The notes beneath the pieces were generated by a model. That model worked only from the letters and a program-made list of their open reading frames with translations, did not search any database and was not told the DNA's origin. From Rhodocyclaceae bacterium (GTDB taxonomy: Bacteria; Pseudomonadota; Gammaproteobacteria; Burkholderiales; Rhodocyclaceae): 13,440 bases of DNA. Below are positions 7,315 through 13,440 of the stretch, piece after piece. The translations under genes were made by a program, and so were the position numbers. Location: assembly GCA_013821865.1 (NCBI GenBank), contig PNJM01000046.1, positions 1 to 13,440 of the forward strand, read 5' to 3'. The number at the start of each line of letters is the position of its first letter. Positions within the stretch are counted from its first letter, which is position 1.

Positions 7315-7332
7315 CCATACGGTAGCGTATGG
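7315..7332. promoter_or_regulatory. Candidate TetR operator 2 in the tetR-etfB intergenic region
   Basis: CCATACGGTAGCGTATGG is an 18-base palindrome with 8 of 9 base pairs symmetric. Its start lies exactly 52 bases from that of operator 1, close to five helical turns, so two dimers would sit on the same face of the DNA. It lies about 30 bases upstream of the candidate etfB promoter. Confidence 0.6.
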
Positions 7333-7363
7333 AGTTGCCGCATTGTGCAGTCCGTGGCCGCGA

Positions 7364-7392
7364 GTGTCAATTCCATCCCGAGGTGCGATAAT
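7364..7392 (+). promoter_or_regulatory. Candidate promoter of the etfBA-dehydrogenase operon
   Basis: GTGTCA (7364-7369, 4 of 6 to TTGACA) and GATAAT (7387-7392) are separated by 17 bases. The -10 region shares GCGATAATTGG with the liv promoter. The etfB start lies about 80 bases downstream. A promoter nearer the operators is also possible. Confidence 0.4.
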
Positions 7393-7470
7393 TGGCGCCG
7401 GGAGAGGAGAAGCCGTCCGCGGAGGCGGCATGATCCATTCGTGGGACCTCATTCGCAAAGGAGTGGTGGT

Positions 7471-8220
7471 TTGAAGATCCTCGTACCAGTCAAGCGCGTC
7501 GTCGACTACAACGTCAAGGTGCGCGTCAAGGGTGATGGCTCCGGTGTGGACCTCGCCAACGTCAAGATGTCCATGAATCCGTTCGACGAGATCGCCGTCG
7601 AGGAGGCGGTGCGCCTCAGGGAGGCCGGCATTGCCACCGAGGTGATTGCCGTGTCCTGCGGCATTGCCGCCTGCCAGGAGACCCTGCGCACGGCGCTGGC
7701 GATCGGCGCCGACCGCGCCATTCTCGTCGAGACCGACGCCGAGTTGCAGCCGCTGGCCGTGGCCAAGCTGATCAAGGCGGTGGCGGAGAAGGAACAGCCG
7801 CAGATCGCCATCTTCGGCAAGCAGGCCATCGACGACGACGCCAACCAGACCGGCCAGATGTTCGCCGCCCTCATGGGCTGGCCGCAGGCGACTTTCGCCT
7901 CGAAAGTGATCATTGCCGACGGCAAGGCCACGGTCATGCGCGAGATCGACGGCGGCATGGAAACGGTAGAGCTCAAGCTTCCCGCCGTGGTCACCACCGA
8001 CCTGCGCCTGAACGAGCCGCGCTACGCCACGCTGCCCAACATCATGAAGGCCAAGAAAAAGCCGCTCGATACGCTCAAGCCGGCCGATCTCGGCGTCGAT
8101 GTCGCACCGCGCCTGGCTACCCTGAAAGTGGCCGAGCCGCCCAAGCGCAGCGCCGGCGTCAAGGTTGCCGACGTGAAGGAACTGGTGGCCAGGCTCAAGA
8201 ACGAAGCGAAGGTGATCTGA
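7471..8220 (+). CDS. etfB: Electron transfer flavoprotein subunit beta
   Basis: The AMP-binding small subunit of ETF, which takes electrons from acyl-CoA dehydrogenases and passes them to ETF:quinone oxidoreductase. The 249-residue product begins [19 protein letters not shown]. It has [15 protein letters not shown] at about residues 116-130 and the ETF-beta signature [20 protein letters not shown] at 177-196. TTG at 7471 was chosen as start: AAGGAG lies seven bases upstream (7458-7463) and the protein then has the exact family length. The frame is open further upstream but without family sequence. The sequence looks like the ordinary group used in beta-oxidation rather than the bifurcating type, though that was judged by eye. 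The stop overlaps the etfA start by one base. Confidence 0.95.
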   Translation: MKILVPVKRVVDYNVKVRVKGDGSGVDLANVKMSMNPFDEIAVEEAVRLREAGIATEVIAVSCGIAACQETLRTALAIGADRAILVETDAELQPLAVAKLIKAVAEKEQPQIAIFGKQAIDDDANQTGQMFAALMGWPQATFASKVIIADGKATVMREIDGGMETVELKLPAVVTTDLRLNEPRYATLPNIMKAKKKPLDTLKPADLGVDVAPRLATLKVAEPPKRSAGVKVADVKELVARLKNEAKVI

Positions 8221-9152
8221 TGGCAATTCTCGTTATCGCAGAACACGACAGCGCGTCGCTGAAGGCAGCGACGCTCAATACGATCACCGCTGCGAGAAAA
8301 ATCGGCGGCGAGATCCATGTGCTGGTGGCCGGTGCGGGTTGCGCCGCTGCCGCCGGCGAGGCCGCCCGGATCGAAGGTGTCGCCAAGGTGAGGGTCGTCG
8401 ATGCGGCGCACTATGGGGATCAATTGCCGGAGAACACCGCCGCTCTGATCGCCGCCAATGCCGGCGGCTACACGCACATTCTGGCGCCGGCCTCGACCTT
8501 CGGCAAGAATGTCCTGCCGCGCGTCGCTGCACTGCTCGATGTAGCGCAGATATCGGAAATCGTCGCTGTGGAAGCGCCCGACACCTTCGTGCGGCCGATC
8601 TACGCCGGCAATGCCCTGGCGACTGTGAAGTCGGCCGATGCGGTCAAGGTGATCACGGTCCGCACCACCGGCTTCGATGCCGCCCCCAAGAGCGGTTCCG
8701 CTCCGGTGGAGAGCCTGGCGGCGGGCACCGACCTCGGCATCTCGAAGCTTATCGGCCGCGAGCTGACCAAGTCGGCGCGTCCCGAGCTGGGTGCGGCGAA
8801 GGTGATCGTATCCGGCGGGCGCGGCATGGGCAGCGGCGAGAACTATCACAAGCTGCTCGAGCCGCTGGCGGACAAGCTCAATGCGGCGCTGGGCGCTTCG
8901 CGCGCCGCGGTGGATGCCGGCTTCGTGCCCAATGATTACCAGGTCGGACAGACCGGCAAGATCGTCGCGCCGCAGCTGTATATCGCCATCGGCATTTCCG
9001 GCGCGATCCAGCACCTCGCCGGCATGAAGGACAGCAAGGTCATCGTCGCCATCAACAAGGATCCGGATGCACCGATCTTCCAGGTGGCCGATTACGGGCT
9101 GGTCGGCGACCTCTTCCAGCTCGTGCCGGAACTGACCGCCGAACTGGGCTGA
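8220..9152 (+). CDS. etfA: Electron transfer flavoprotein subunit alpha
   Basis: The FAD-binding large subunit of ETF, 310 residues, the normal length. The C-terminal FAD domain carries [12 protein letters not shown] (198-209), the signature [20 protein letters not shown] starting at residue 241, SGAIQH (260-265), and [20 protein letters not shown] (278-297). All the expected FAD contacts appear present. ATG at 8220 overlaps the etfB TGA (TGATG), so the two subunits are translationally coupled in equal amounts. The dehydrogenase gene follows after 69 bases, which suggests that this ETF serves that enzyme, though ETFs usually serve several dehydrogenases. Confidence 0.95.
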   Translation: MAILVIAEHDSASLKAATLNTITAARKIGGEIHVLVAGAGCAAAAGEAARIEGVAKVRVVDAAHYGDQLPENTAALIAANAGGYTHILAPASTFGKNVLPRVAALLDVAQISEIVAVEAPDTFVRPIYAGNALATVKSADAVKVITVRTTGFDAAPKSGSAPVESLAAGTDLGISKLIGRELTKSARPELGAAKVIVSGGRGMGSGENYHKLLEPLADKLNAALGASRAAVDAGFVPNDYQVGQTGKIVAPQLYIAIGISGAIQHLAGMKDSKVIVAINKDPDAPIFQVADYGLVGDLFQLVPELTAELG

Positions 9153-9179
9153 TCGCAGTGCGGCTTGAGGATAGCTAAC

Positions 9180-9195
9180 GACCGGCTGGCCGGTC
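9180..9195 (+). other. Small intercistronic hairpin between etfA and the dehydrogenase gene
   Basis: GACCGG and CCGGTC form a perfect 6-bp stem around a CTGG loop, 26 bases upstream of the dehydrogenase start. No T-run follows, so it is not a standard terminator. It could stabilise the upstream etf message or mark a processing point that lets the two parts be expressed at different levels. The remaining bases of the gap hold only the ribosome binding site GGAGA (9212-9216). Confidence 0.35.
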
Positions 9196-9221
9196 ACGCG
9201 TGACAAAACCTGGAGAAAATC

Positions 9222-11015
9222 ATGAGTGGATATCAAGCTCCCCTTCGCGACGCACAATTCGTTCTGCGCGAGTTGGCCGGTATCGGGCAGGTCGCCAAGC
9301 TGCCCGGCTTCGAGGAGGCGACGGCCGATGTTGTCGACGCCATCCTCGAAGAGGCCGGCAAGTTTGCCGGCGGCGTGCTGGCACCGCTCAATGCTTCCGG
9401 CGACCAGACAGGCGCCGTCTGGAAGGATGGCGCCGTAACGATGCCGCCCGGATTCAAGGAAGCCTACGGCCAGTTCGTCGAGAACGGCTGGAACGGTATC
9501 GGCTGCGATCCTGAATACGGCGGCCAGGGCATGCCCAAGCTGGTGGTGGCCGCGGTTCAGGAAATGTGGAAGGCCTCCAACATGGCATTCTCGCTTTGCC
9601 CCCTGCTCACCACGGGCGCCATCGAGGCGATCACCCTGACCGGCTCTCCCGCGCAGAAGGAAAAATTCCTGCCCAAAATGATCCAGGGCACGTGGACCGG
9701 TACCATGAACCTCACCGAGCCCCAGGCCGGTTCCGACCTCGCGCTGGTGCGCAGCCGGGCCGTGCCGCAGGGCGACGGCACCTACAAGATCTTCGGCCAG
9801 AAGATCTTCATCACCTACGGCGAGCATGACATGACGGAGAACGTCATTCATCTGGTGCTCGCCCGTACGCCGGATGCGCCGGAGGGAGTGAAGGGCATTT
9901 CCCTCTTCGTCGTGCCCAAGTTCATGGTCAATGACGACGGTTCGCTCGGCGCTCGCAACGACGCCCATTGCGTCTCGATCGAGCACAAGCTCGGCATCCA
10001 CGCCAGCCCGACCTGCGTGATGGCCTTCGGCGACCACGGTGGCGCGACCGGCTACCTCGTCGGCAAGGAGAACGAAGGCCTCAAGTACATGTTCGTCATG
10101 ATGAATGCGGCCCGTTTCGCCGTTGGCCTCGAGGGCGTGGCGATTGCCGAGCGTGCCTACCAGCAGGCGCTGGCCTATGCCAGGGAACGCATCCAGGGGC
10201 GCGATCTCGCCGATGGTTCCGGTCCGGTGCCGATCATTCGCCATCCCGACATCCGCCGCATGCTGATGCTGATGAAGTCGCAGACCGAAGCCATGCGCGC
10301 GCTGGCCTATGTAGTGGCGGCGGCGCATGACGCCGCGGTGCGCCACCCCGATGCAGAGGAGCGCAAGCGCAACCAGGCCTTCGTCGACCTCATGATCCCG
10401 GTGGTGAAGGGCTGGAGCACCGAGACGGGCATCGAAATCGCCACGCTCGGCATCCAGATCCACGGCGGCATGGGCTTCATCGAGGAGACGGGCGCCGCGC
10501 AGCACCTGCGGGATGCGCGCATCACCACCATCTACGAGGGCACCACCGGCATCCAGGCCATCGATCTCATCGGCCGCAAGATCGCCCGCGAAGGCGGGGC
10601 GACGATCAAGGCCGTCCTCGGCGTCATGCGGGAGACCAATGCCCATCTCTCCAGGCAGTCCGGCGACGATTTTGCCGCGATCAGCACCGCGTTTGCCCAT
10701 GGTCTGCAGGCCGTCTCCGAAGCGGCCGAACATGTGGCAACCCAGTTTGGCAAGGACATCAAAGGGGTGCACGTCGGTGCCGTGCCGTTCCTCAAGCTCT
10801 TTGGCATCGTCGCCGGGGGCTGGCAGATGGCGCGCGCCGCATTGGCGGCGCAGAAGAAACTCGCCGCAGGGGAGGGTGACGCCGGCTTCTACAAAGCCAA
10901 GATCACCACGGCCCGCTTTTATGCGGACCATGTTCTGTCGCAGGCCCCCGGCTTGTCTTACGCGGTGATCAAGGGCGGTCCGGGCGCCTTGGAACTAGCC
11001 GAAGACCAGTTCTAA
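9222..11015 (+). CDS. Acyl-CoA dehydrogenase, large type with extra C-terminal domain (DmdC-like)
   Basis: This FAD enzyme should introduce an alpha,beta double bond into an acyl-CoA and hand the electrons to ETF. It has 597 residues, against about 380-400 in classical family members. The extra length is an N-terminal extension and a C-terminal helical domain (about residues 460-597), as in 3-methylmercaptopropionyl-CoA dehydrogenase (DmdC) and related proteins. The family signature MNLTEPQAGSD is at 162-172, and the catalytic base is Glu439 in IYEGTTGIQ. The IHGGMGF segment at 413-419 belongs to the FAD-contacting region. The start ATG follows GGAGA by five bases. DmdC relatives act on many straight, branched or aryl-substituted acyl-CoAs, so the substrate is open; the 3-methylthiopropionate pathway is possible, but no other dmd gene is visible. 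It lies in line with etfBA, probably as one operon under the TetR repressor. Confidence 0.92.
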   Translation: MSGYQAPLRDAQFVLRELAGIGQVAKLPGFEEATADVVDAILEEAGKFAGGVLAPLNASGDQTGAVWKDGAVTMPPGFKEAYGQFVENGWNGIGCDPEYGGQGMPKLVVAAVQEMWKASNMAFSLCPLLTTGAIEAITLTGSPAQKEKFLPKMIQGTWTGTMNLTEPQAGSDLALVRSRAVPQGDGTYKIFGQKIFITYGEHDMTENVIHLVLARTPDAPEGVKGISLFVVPKFMVNDDGSLGARNDAHCVSIEHKLGIHASPTCVMAFGDHGGATGYLVGKENEGLKYMFVMMNAARFAVGLEGVAIAERAYQQALAYARERIQGRDLADGSGPVPIIRHPDIRRMLMLMKSQTEAMRALAYVVAAAHDAAVRHPDAEERKRNQAFVDLMIPVVKGWSTETGIEIATLGIQIHGGMGFIEETGAAQHLRDARITTIYEGTTGIQAIDLIGRKIAREGGATIKAVLGVMRETNAHLSRQSGDDFAAISTAFAHGLQAVSEAAEHVATQFGKDIKGVHVGAVPFLKLFGIVAGGWQMARAALAAQKKLAAGEGDAGFYKAKITTARFYADHVLSQAPGLSYAVIKGGPGALELAEDQF

Positions 11016-11040
11016 TGTAACCGACTGTTTGTAAATAACA

Positions 11041-11070
11041 AAACTTGGCACTGCGGTGCCCAGTTTGGTT
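11041..11070 (+). terminator. Probable terminator after the dehydrogenase gene
   Basis: AAACTTGGCAC (11041-11051) pairs with GTGCCCAGTTT (11056-11066) as an 11-position stem with one mismatch and a TGCG loop. It begins 25 bases after the stop codon. The 3' arm ends in TTT and is followed by GGTTTCC, so the T-tract is poor. The 5' arm starts with a short A-run (AACAAAAC), making a weak bidirectional terminator possible. Confidence 0.5.
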
Positions 11071-11131
11071 TCCTGCCGTTCTTCGGCCGCTGTTTGCCAT
11101 TCGTCGGCACTCCTTGCGCATTTTCGTCAGT

Positions 11132-11147
11132 CGTGATATTTGTCACG
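11132..11147. promoter_or_regulatory. CRP-like binding site 1 (CGTGA-N6-TCACG)
   Basis: CGTGATATTTGTCACG is a perfect 5-bp inverted repeat with a 6-base AT-rich spacer, the geometry of the CRP/Vfr/Clp family (TGTGA-N6-TCACA). It is the first of two tandem copies upstream of the c-di-GMP riboswitch. Confidence 0.55.
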
Positions 11148-11153
11148 CAAATA

Positions 11154-11171
11154 CCGTGATTTTTTTCACGG
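11154..11171. promoter_or_regulatory. CRP-like binding site 2 (CCGTGA-N6-TCACGG)
   Basis: CCGTGA (11154-11159) and TCACGG (11166-11171) form a perfect 6-bp inverted repeat around six thymines. Its centre lies 23 bp from that of site 1. As RNA it could also form a hairpin, but the T-run is inside the loop, not after the stem, so a protein site fits better. No convincing -35/-10 pair was found between here and the aptamer, as expected for an activator-dependent promoter. Confidence 0.55.
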
Positions 11172-11243
11172 AAACAAAGGGGTCCTGGCTCGGAGGCCTC
11201 AGGGAACTGACCCGGCTGTCGTTAAAAAATCTGGGTTAGCCGA

Positions 11244-11349
11244 TATCTGAAAAGGGCAAACTCACCGAAAGGTGGGGGCGCAAAACAACCGGTCTAAGGA
11301 ACCTTCCGCGGCTCTCGGGAGGGTTCTATGGCAGCGGAGTTGCCGGATA
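11244..11349 (+). ncRNA. Cyclic di-GMP-I (GEMM-I) riboswitch aptamer
   Basis: All hallmarks of the class I c-di-GMP aptamer are present in order. P1 is UAUCUG (11244-11249) with CGGAUA (11344-11349). The conserved GGGCAAA is at 11254-11260. P2 is CUCACC/GGUGGG closed by a GAAA tetraloop (11261-11276), which normally docks into the other long stem. The conserved GCGCAAA is at 11278-11284 and GGUCUAAGG at 11291-11299. P3 has a 9-bp stem (11299-11307 with 11318-11326) with one G-U pair. UAUGGCAGC (11327-11335) and GUUGCCGG (11339-11346) follow. The GGG of GGGCAAA keeps the guanine expected of c-di-GMP sensors rather than the adenine of cGAMP-sensing variants; that assignment is inferred from memory of the Vc2 structure. 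It lies in the sense orientation 198 bases upstream of the DUF1631 start. Confidence 0.93.
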
Positions 11350-11547
11350 GAGGTCGAGATGAGTCGAATCTGTCTGTCAGCGTGTTGCGGTAATTTCCGC
11401 AGCTACCCCGCGCGCTTCTCAAGCCAGTCCGGAATTTCCTGCGCCCATCTTCGGGATATTTGCCTCCATTGCGCCGCTGCCGTTGGTTCGGCGCAAACGA
11501 CGCTAACCGAGCCCGTTTCGGCTCGGAGTGGAATGCGGGGGTGAACC
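11350..11547 (+). promoter_or_regulatory. Structured 198-nt leader between aptamer and DUF1631 start (expression platform)
   Basis: Three hairpins are visible. The first is GUUGCGG/CCGCAGC (11384-11390 with 11397-11403). The second is a perfect 8-bp stem UUGCGCCG/CGGCGCAA (11469-11476 with 11489-11496). The third is a perfect 7-bp stem CCGAGCC/GGCUCGG (11507-11513 with 11520-11526). None is followed by a U-run, so simple transcription termination is not evident. ACCCCGC (11405-11411) can pair with the G-rich ribosome binding site at 11535-11542 with one bulge, a possible translation-blocking fold. A 61-codon frame (11359-11544) is open here, but its low third-position GC argues against a gene. 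Confidence 0.55.
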
Positions 11548-13440
11548 ATGGCTGCGAATGCCAAGAGCAATGTCGTTAGTCTGAACGAACATGAGCATAC
11601 CCGCCGGCCGATCAGTTCGGCCGAATCAGGGCGCATGCTCAACAATTGCCGCGATCTGGCGATGCGACGGCTGTCCGCCTCGCTGCGGGACATGCTGGCG
11701 CAGATCGAGGAAGATCTGTTCCGGATGGCGGAGACCGCCTACGACCGCGAGATGCAGAACCTTTATCTCGAGGTGCGCGGCAAGGCCAAGGAAAAATGGC
11801 CGAGTGTCGAGGCTGCCTTTTCGCGCAATTTCGTCGAACGCTTCAATCGCAAGATGCGCGGCGAACTGGGCTCCGCCGTCCAGACGATGGCGGCGTCCTC
11901 GTTCGAGCTGAAGCTGGTCGAGGAAGACGAACTGGCCGAGAGCATCGCCCTGCAGGAGATTGCCGGCCACTTGAGGGAGAAGTGCGAGGACGAACTGGGC
12001 CTGCTCGGTGAGCGGGTTGCGGTGCTGCTCGGCAGAAAAGAACTCGACGACGAGGAAAACCCGATCAGTCCGCAAGCGGTGTGTTCCGCCCTGAAGAGCG
12101 CCTGCGACGAGATCGAGGGCAGCGTGAAGCTCAAGCTCATCCTGCTCAAGCAGATCGAGCAGCACGTGTCGAAGGCGCTGCACTCGGTGTATGCCGATCT
12201 CAACACCGAAATGGTGCGCTGGAACGTGCTGCCGGATCTCAAGCGCGGCTACCGCCGGGCGGCGAACCCTTCTTCCGCCAGCAAGTCTGCGCAGAAGCCG
12301 GTCGAAGCGCAAACCCCTGCCGACGGCAAGCCGGCGCCGGATCTGTTCTCCGCCCTGCGGCAGCTCGTTCAGGCGCAATACGCCGGTGCGGTTCTCGGCG
12401 GCGAGGCGCCCGCCGGCGGCCAGGCGGGGCCCTTCCTGACGCAGGTGCCGGCCGGCCCGGCTCCTGCCGCCGACAGCTTCCCGAACGGCTTCCTCGAATC
12501 CCTCACCCATCTGCAGCGCGGCGATACGCGCAAATCCGAGCAGGCGGACGGCCTGCCGGACCTCGGCGTTGCGCTGGGCACGATGAATGTGCTGCATCAG
12601 ATCAAGGCCAGCGGACTCGCGCAGGGCATCGGCCAGCTTGACGCCATCACCATCGATATCGTCGCGATGCTGTTCGACTTCATTTTCGACGATGCCAAGA
12701 TTCCCGATCCGATCAAGGCGCTGGTCGGACGGCTGCAGATACCGGTGCTCAAGGTGGCGATGCTCGACAAGTCGTTCTTCTCGAGCAGGACGCATCCGGC
12801 GCGCCGGCTGCTCGACGGGATCTCGCACGCGTCGATCGGATGGAGCCGGGAGGTGGATCAGGGGGATCCGCTCTACAAGGAGATCAGCCGCATCGTCGAG
12901 CGCGTGCAGACGGAGTTCGAGCGCGACGTGCGGATTTTCACCGATCTTCTCGGCGAGCTGGAGGCCTTCCTTGCGGCGCGCGAGGCGCAGGCGGATGCGG
13001 TGGCGGAGCGCTCGGCGGAACTGATCGAGCAGCGCGAAAACGATGAAATCGCCTGGGTCATCGCCGGCGAAGCGGTGTCGCGCCGCCTTTCTTCGGAAGC
13101 GCCGGCCGCCGTGCGCCAATTCCTGCTCAACCACTGGCAGCAGGTGCTGAAGGAACTCTATCTCCGCCACGGCGAGGAGCATCAGGCTTTCCTCGACGCG
13201 ATCGCCACGATGGACAACCTTGTCTGGAGCGTGGCACCCAAGACCAGCAGCGAGGAACGCAAGAAGCTCGTCGGCACGCTGTCCAGCCTGCTGCGCGCAC
13301 TGAATGCCGGACTGGATCTGATCGGCCTGCCGCAGGGGCAGCGCAATTTCTTTTTCGACAGTCTGGTGAGTTTGCACTCGACAGCGGTGCGGGCCGGTCT
13401 CCAGGCCAATGCTGCGATGGAAACCGTCGATGTGACCAAG
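11548..13440 (+). CDS. DUF1631 family protein (N-terminal part, runs off the window)
   Basis: The frame is open for 631 codons from ATG at 11548 to the last base, so the gene is cut by the window edge. The ribosome binding site GCGGGGG lies a few bases upstream. Sequence typical of DUF1631 (sometimes misnamed thymidine phosphorylase) appears clearly at residues 384-422, including KIPDPIKALVGRLQIPVLKV and AMLDKSFFSSRTHPARRLLD. The N-terminal 235 residues are largely helical and charged. A low-complexity Ala/Pro/Gly linker follows at about 238-310, then the conserved helical core. No signal peptide or membrane helix is seen, so it should be cytoplasmic. The function of the family is not established. 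I recall some members carrying a C-terminal PilZ (c-di-GMP-binding) domain, but that region would lie outside the window. Its leader contains a c-di-GMP riboswitch, so expression is likely tied to c-di-GMP level. Confidence 0.9.
   Translation, partial: MAANAKSNVVSLNEHEHTRRPISSAESGRMLNNCRDLAMRRLSASLRDMLAQIEEDLFRMAETAYDREMQNLYLEVRGKAKEKWPSVEAAFSRNFVERFNRKMRGELGSAVQTMAASSFELKLVEEDELAESIALQEIAGHLREKCEDELGLLGERVAVLLGRKELDDEENPISPQAVCSALKSACDEIEGSVKLKLILLKQIEQHVSKALHSVYADLNTEMVRWNVLPDLKRGYRRAANPSSASKSAQKPVEAQTPADGKPAPDLFSALRQLVQAQYAGAVLGGEAPAGGQAGPFLTQVPAGPAPAADSFPNGFLESLTHLQRGDTRKSEQADGLPDLGVALGTMNVLHQIKASGLAQGIGQLDAITIDIVAMLFDFIFDDAKIPDPIKALVGRLQIPVLKVAMLDKSFFSSRTHPARRLLDGISHASIGWSREVDQGDPLYKEISRIVERVQTEFERDVRIFTDLLGELEAFLAAREAQADAVAERSAELIEQRENDEIAWVIAGEAVSRRLSSEAPAAVRQFLLNHWQQVLKELYLRHGEEHQAFLDAIATMDNLVWSVAPKTSSEERKKLVGTLSSLLRALNAGLDLIGLPQGQRNFFFDSLVSLHSTAVRAGLQANAAMETVDVTK

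Noticed and set aside
9205..9514. Alternative frames across the dehydrogenase start
   Set aside because: They lack family sequence; the frame from 9222 carries all acyl-CoA dehydrogenase motifs and has its own ribosome binding site.
8022..10931. Very long open frame (969 codons) on the minus strand opposite etfA and the dehydrogenase gene
   Set aside because: It is an antisense shadow of GC-rich coding sequence: low-complexity His/Gly/Asp/Arg composition, no recognisable domain, and it lies opposite highly conserved genes.
11046..11060. Sigma-54-like TGGCAC-to-GC element
   Set aside because: The GG and GC doublets are separated by 9 bases, not the required 10, and the sequence is better explained as the arms of the terminator hairpin.
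11507..11526. CCGAGCC/GGCUCGG hairpin as an intrinsic terminator for the riboswitch
   Set aside because: No U-run follows the stem; it is kept as part of the leader structure only.
11626..13377. 583-codon minus-strand frame opposite the DUF1631 gene
   Set aside because: The plus-strand frame is open from 11548 to the window end and encodes clear DUF1631 sequence; the minus frame has shadow-like composition.

Overview
The window is GC-rich, with strong GC preference at third codon positions, tightly packed operons, and several GTG and TTG starts. Gene content and protein style (LIV-type ABC operon, FixJ-like regulator tail, DUF1631 protein, class I c-di-GMP riboswitch) fit a betaproteobacterium, most likely of the Rhodocyclales. 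That placement is inference from protein character, not a database match.

Layout, left to right. Positions 1-141 (minus) hold only the last 43 residues of a LuxR/FixJ-type response regulator; the rest of that gene is missing. A short regulatory stretch follows with an inverted repeat and a weak promoter, then a complete acyl-CoA synthetase (344-1855). Right after it lies a short-chain dehydrogenase fragment that has lost both ends (about 1867-2013). Next is a five-gene branched-chain/organic-acid ABC transporter operon, livG-livF-livK-livH-livM (2127-6679). Facing it is a TetR-family repressor gene (6697-7266, minus), divergent from etfB-etfA (7471-9152). An acyl-CoA dehydrogenase of the roughly 600-residue DmdC-like type (9222-11015) follows. 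Two near-identical palindromes lie in the tetR/etfB intergenic region.

The right end is the most interesting part. A 532-base intergenic region carries, in order, a probable terminator, two tandem GTGA-N6-TCAC (CRP-like) palindromes, a well-formed GEMM class I (c-di-GMP) riboswitch aptamer, and a roughly 200-nt structured leader. It ends at the start of a DUF1631 gene that stays open to the window edge.

The genes read as a catabolic set. A periplasmic binding protein and ABC permease import a small carboxylic acid. The synthetase would make its CoA thioester, the dehydrogenase would oxidise an acyl-CoA, and ETF would carry the electrons to the quinone pool. The substrate cannot be named from sequence. 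The DUF1631 gene is a separate transcription unit, apparently under c-di-GMP control and perhaps cAMP or another CRP-family signal. No tRNA, rRNA, CRISPR array, integrase or transposase was seen.
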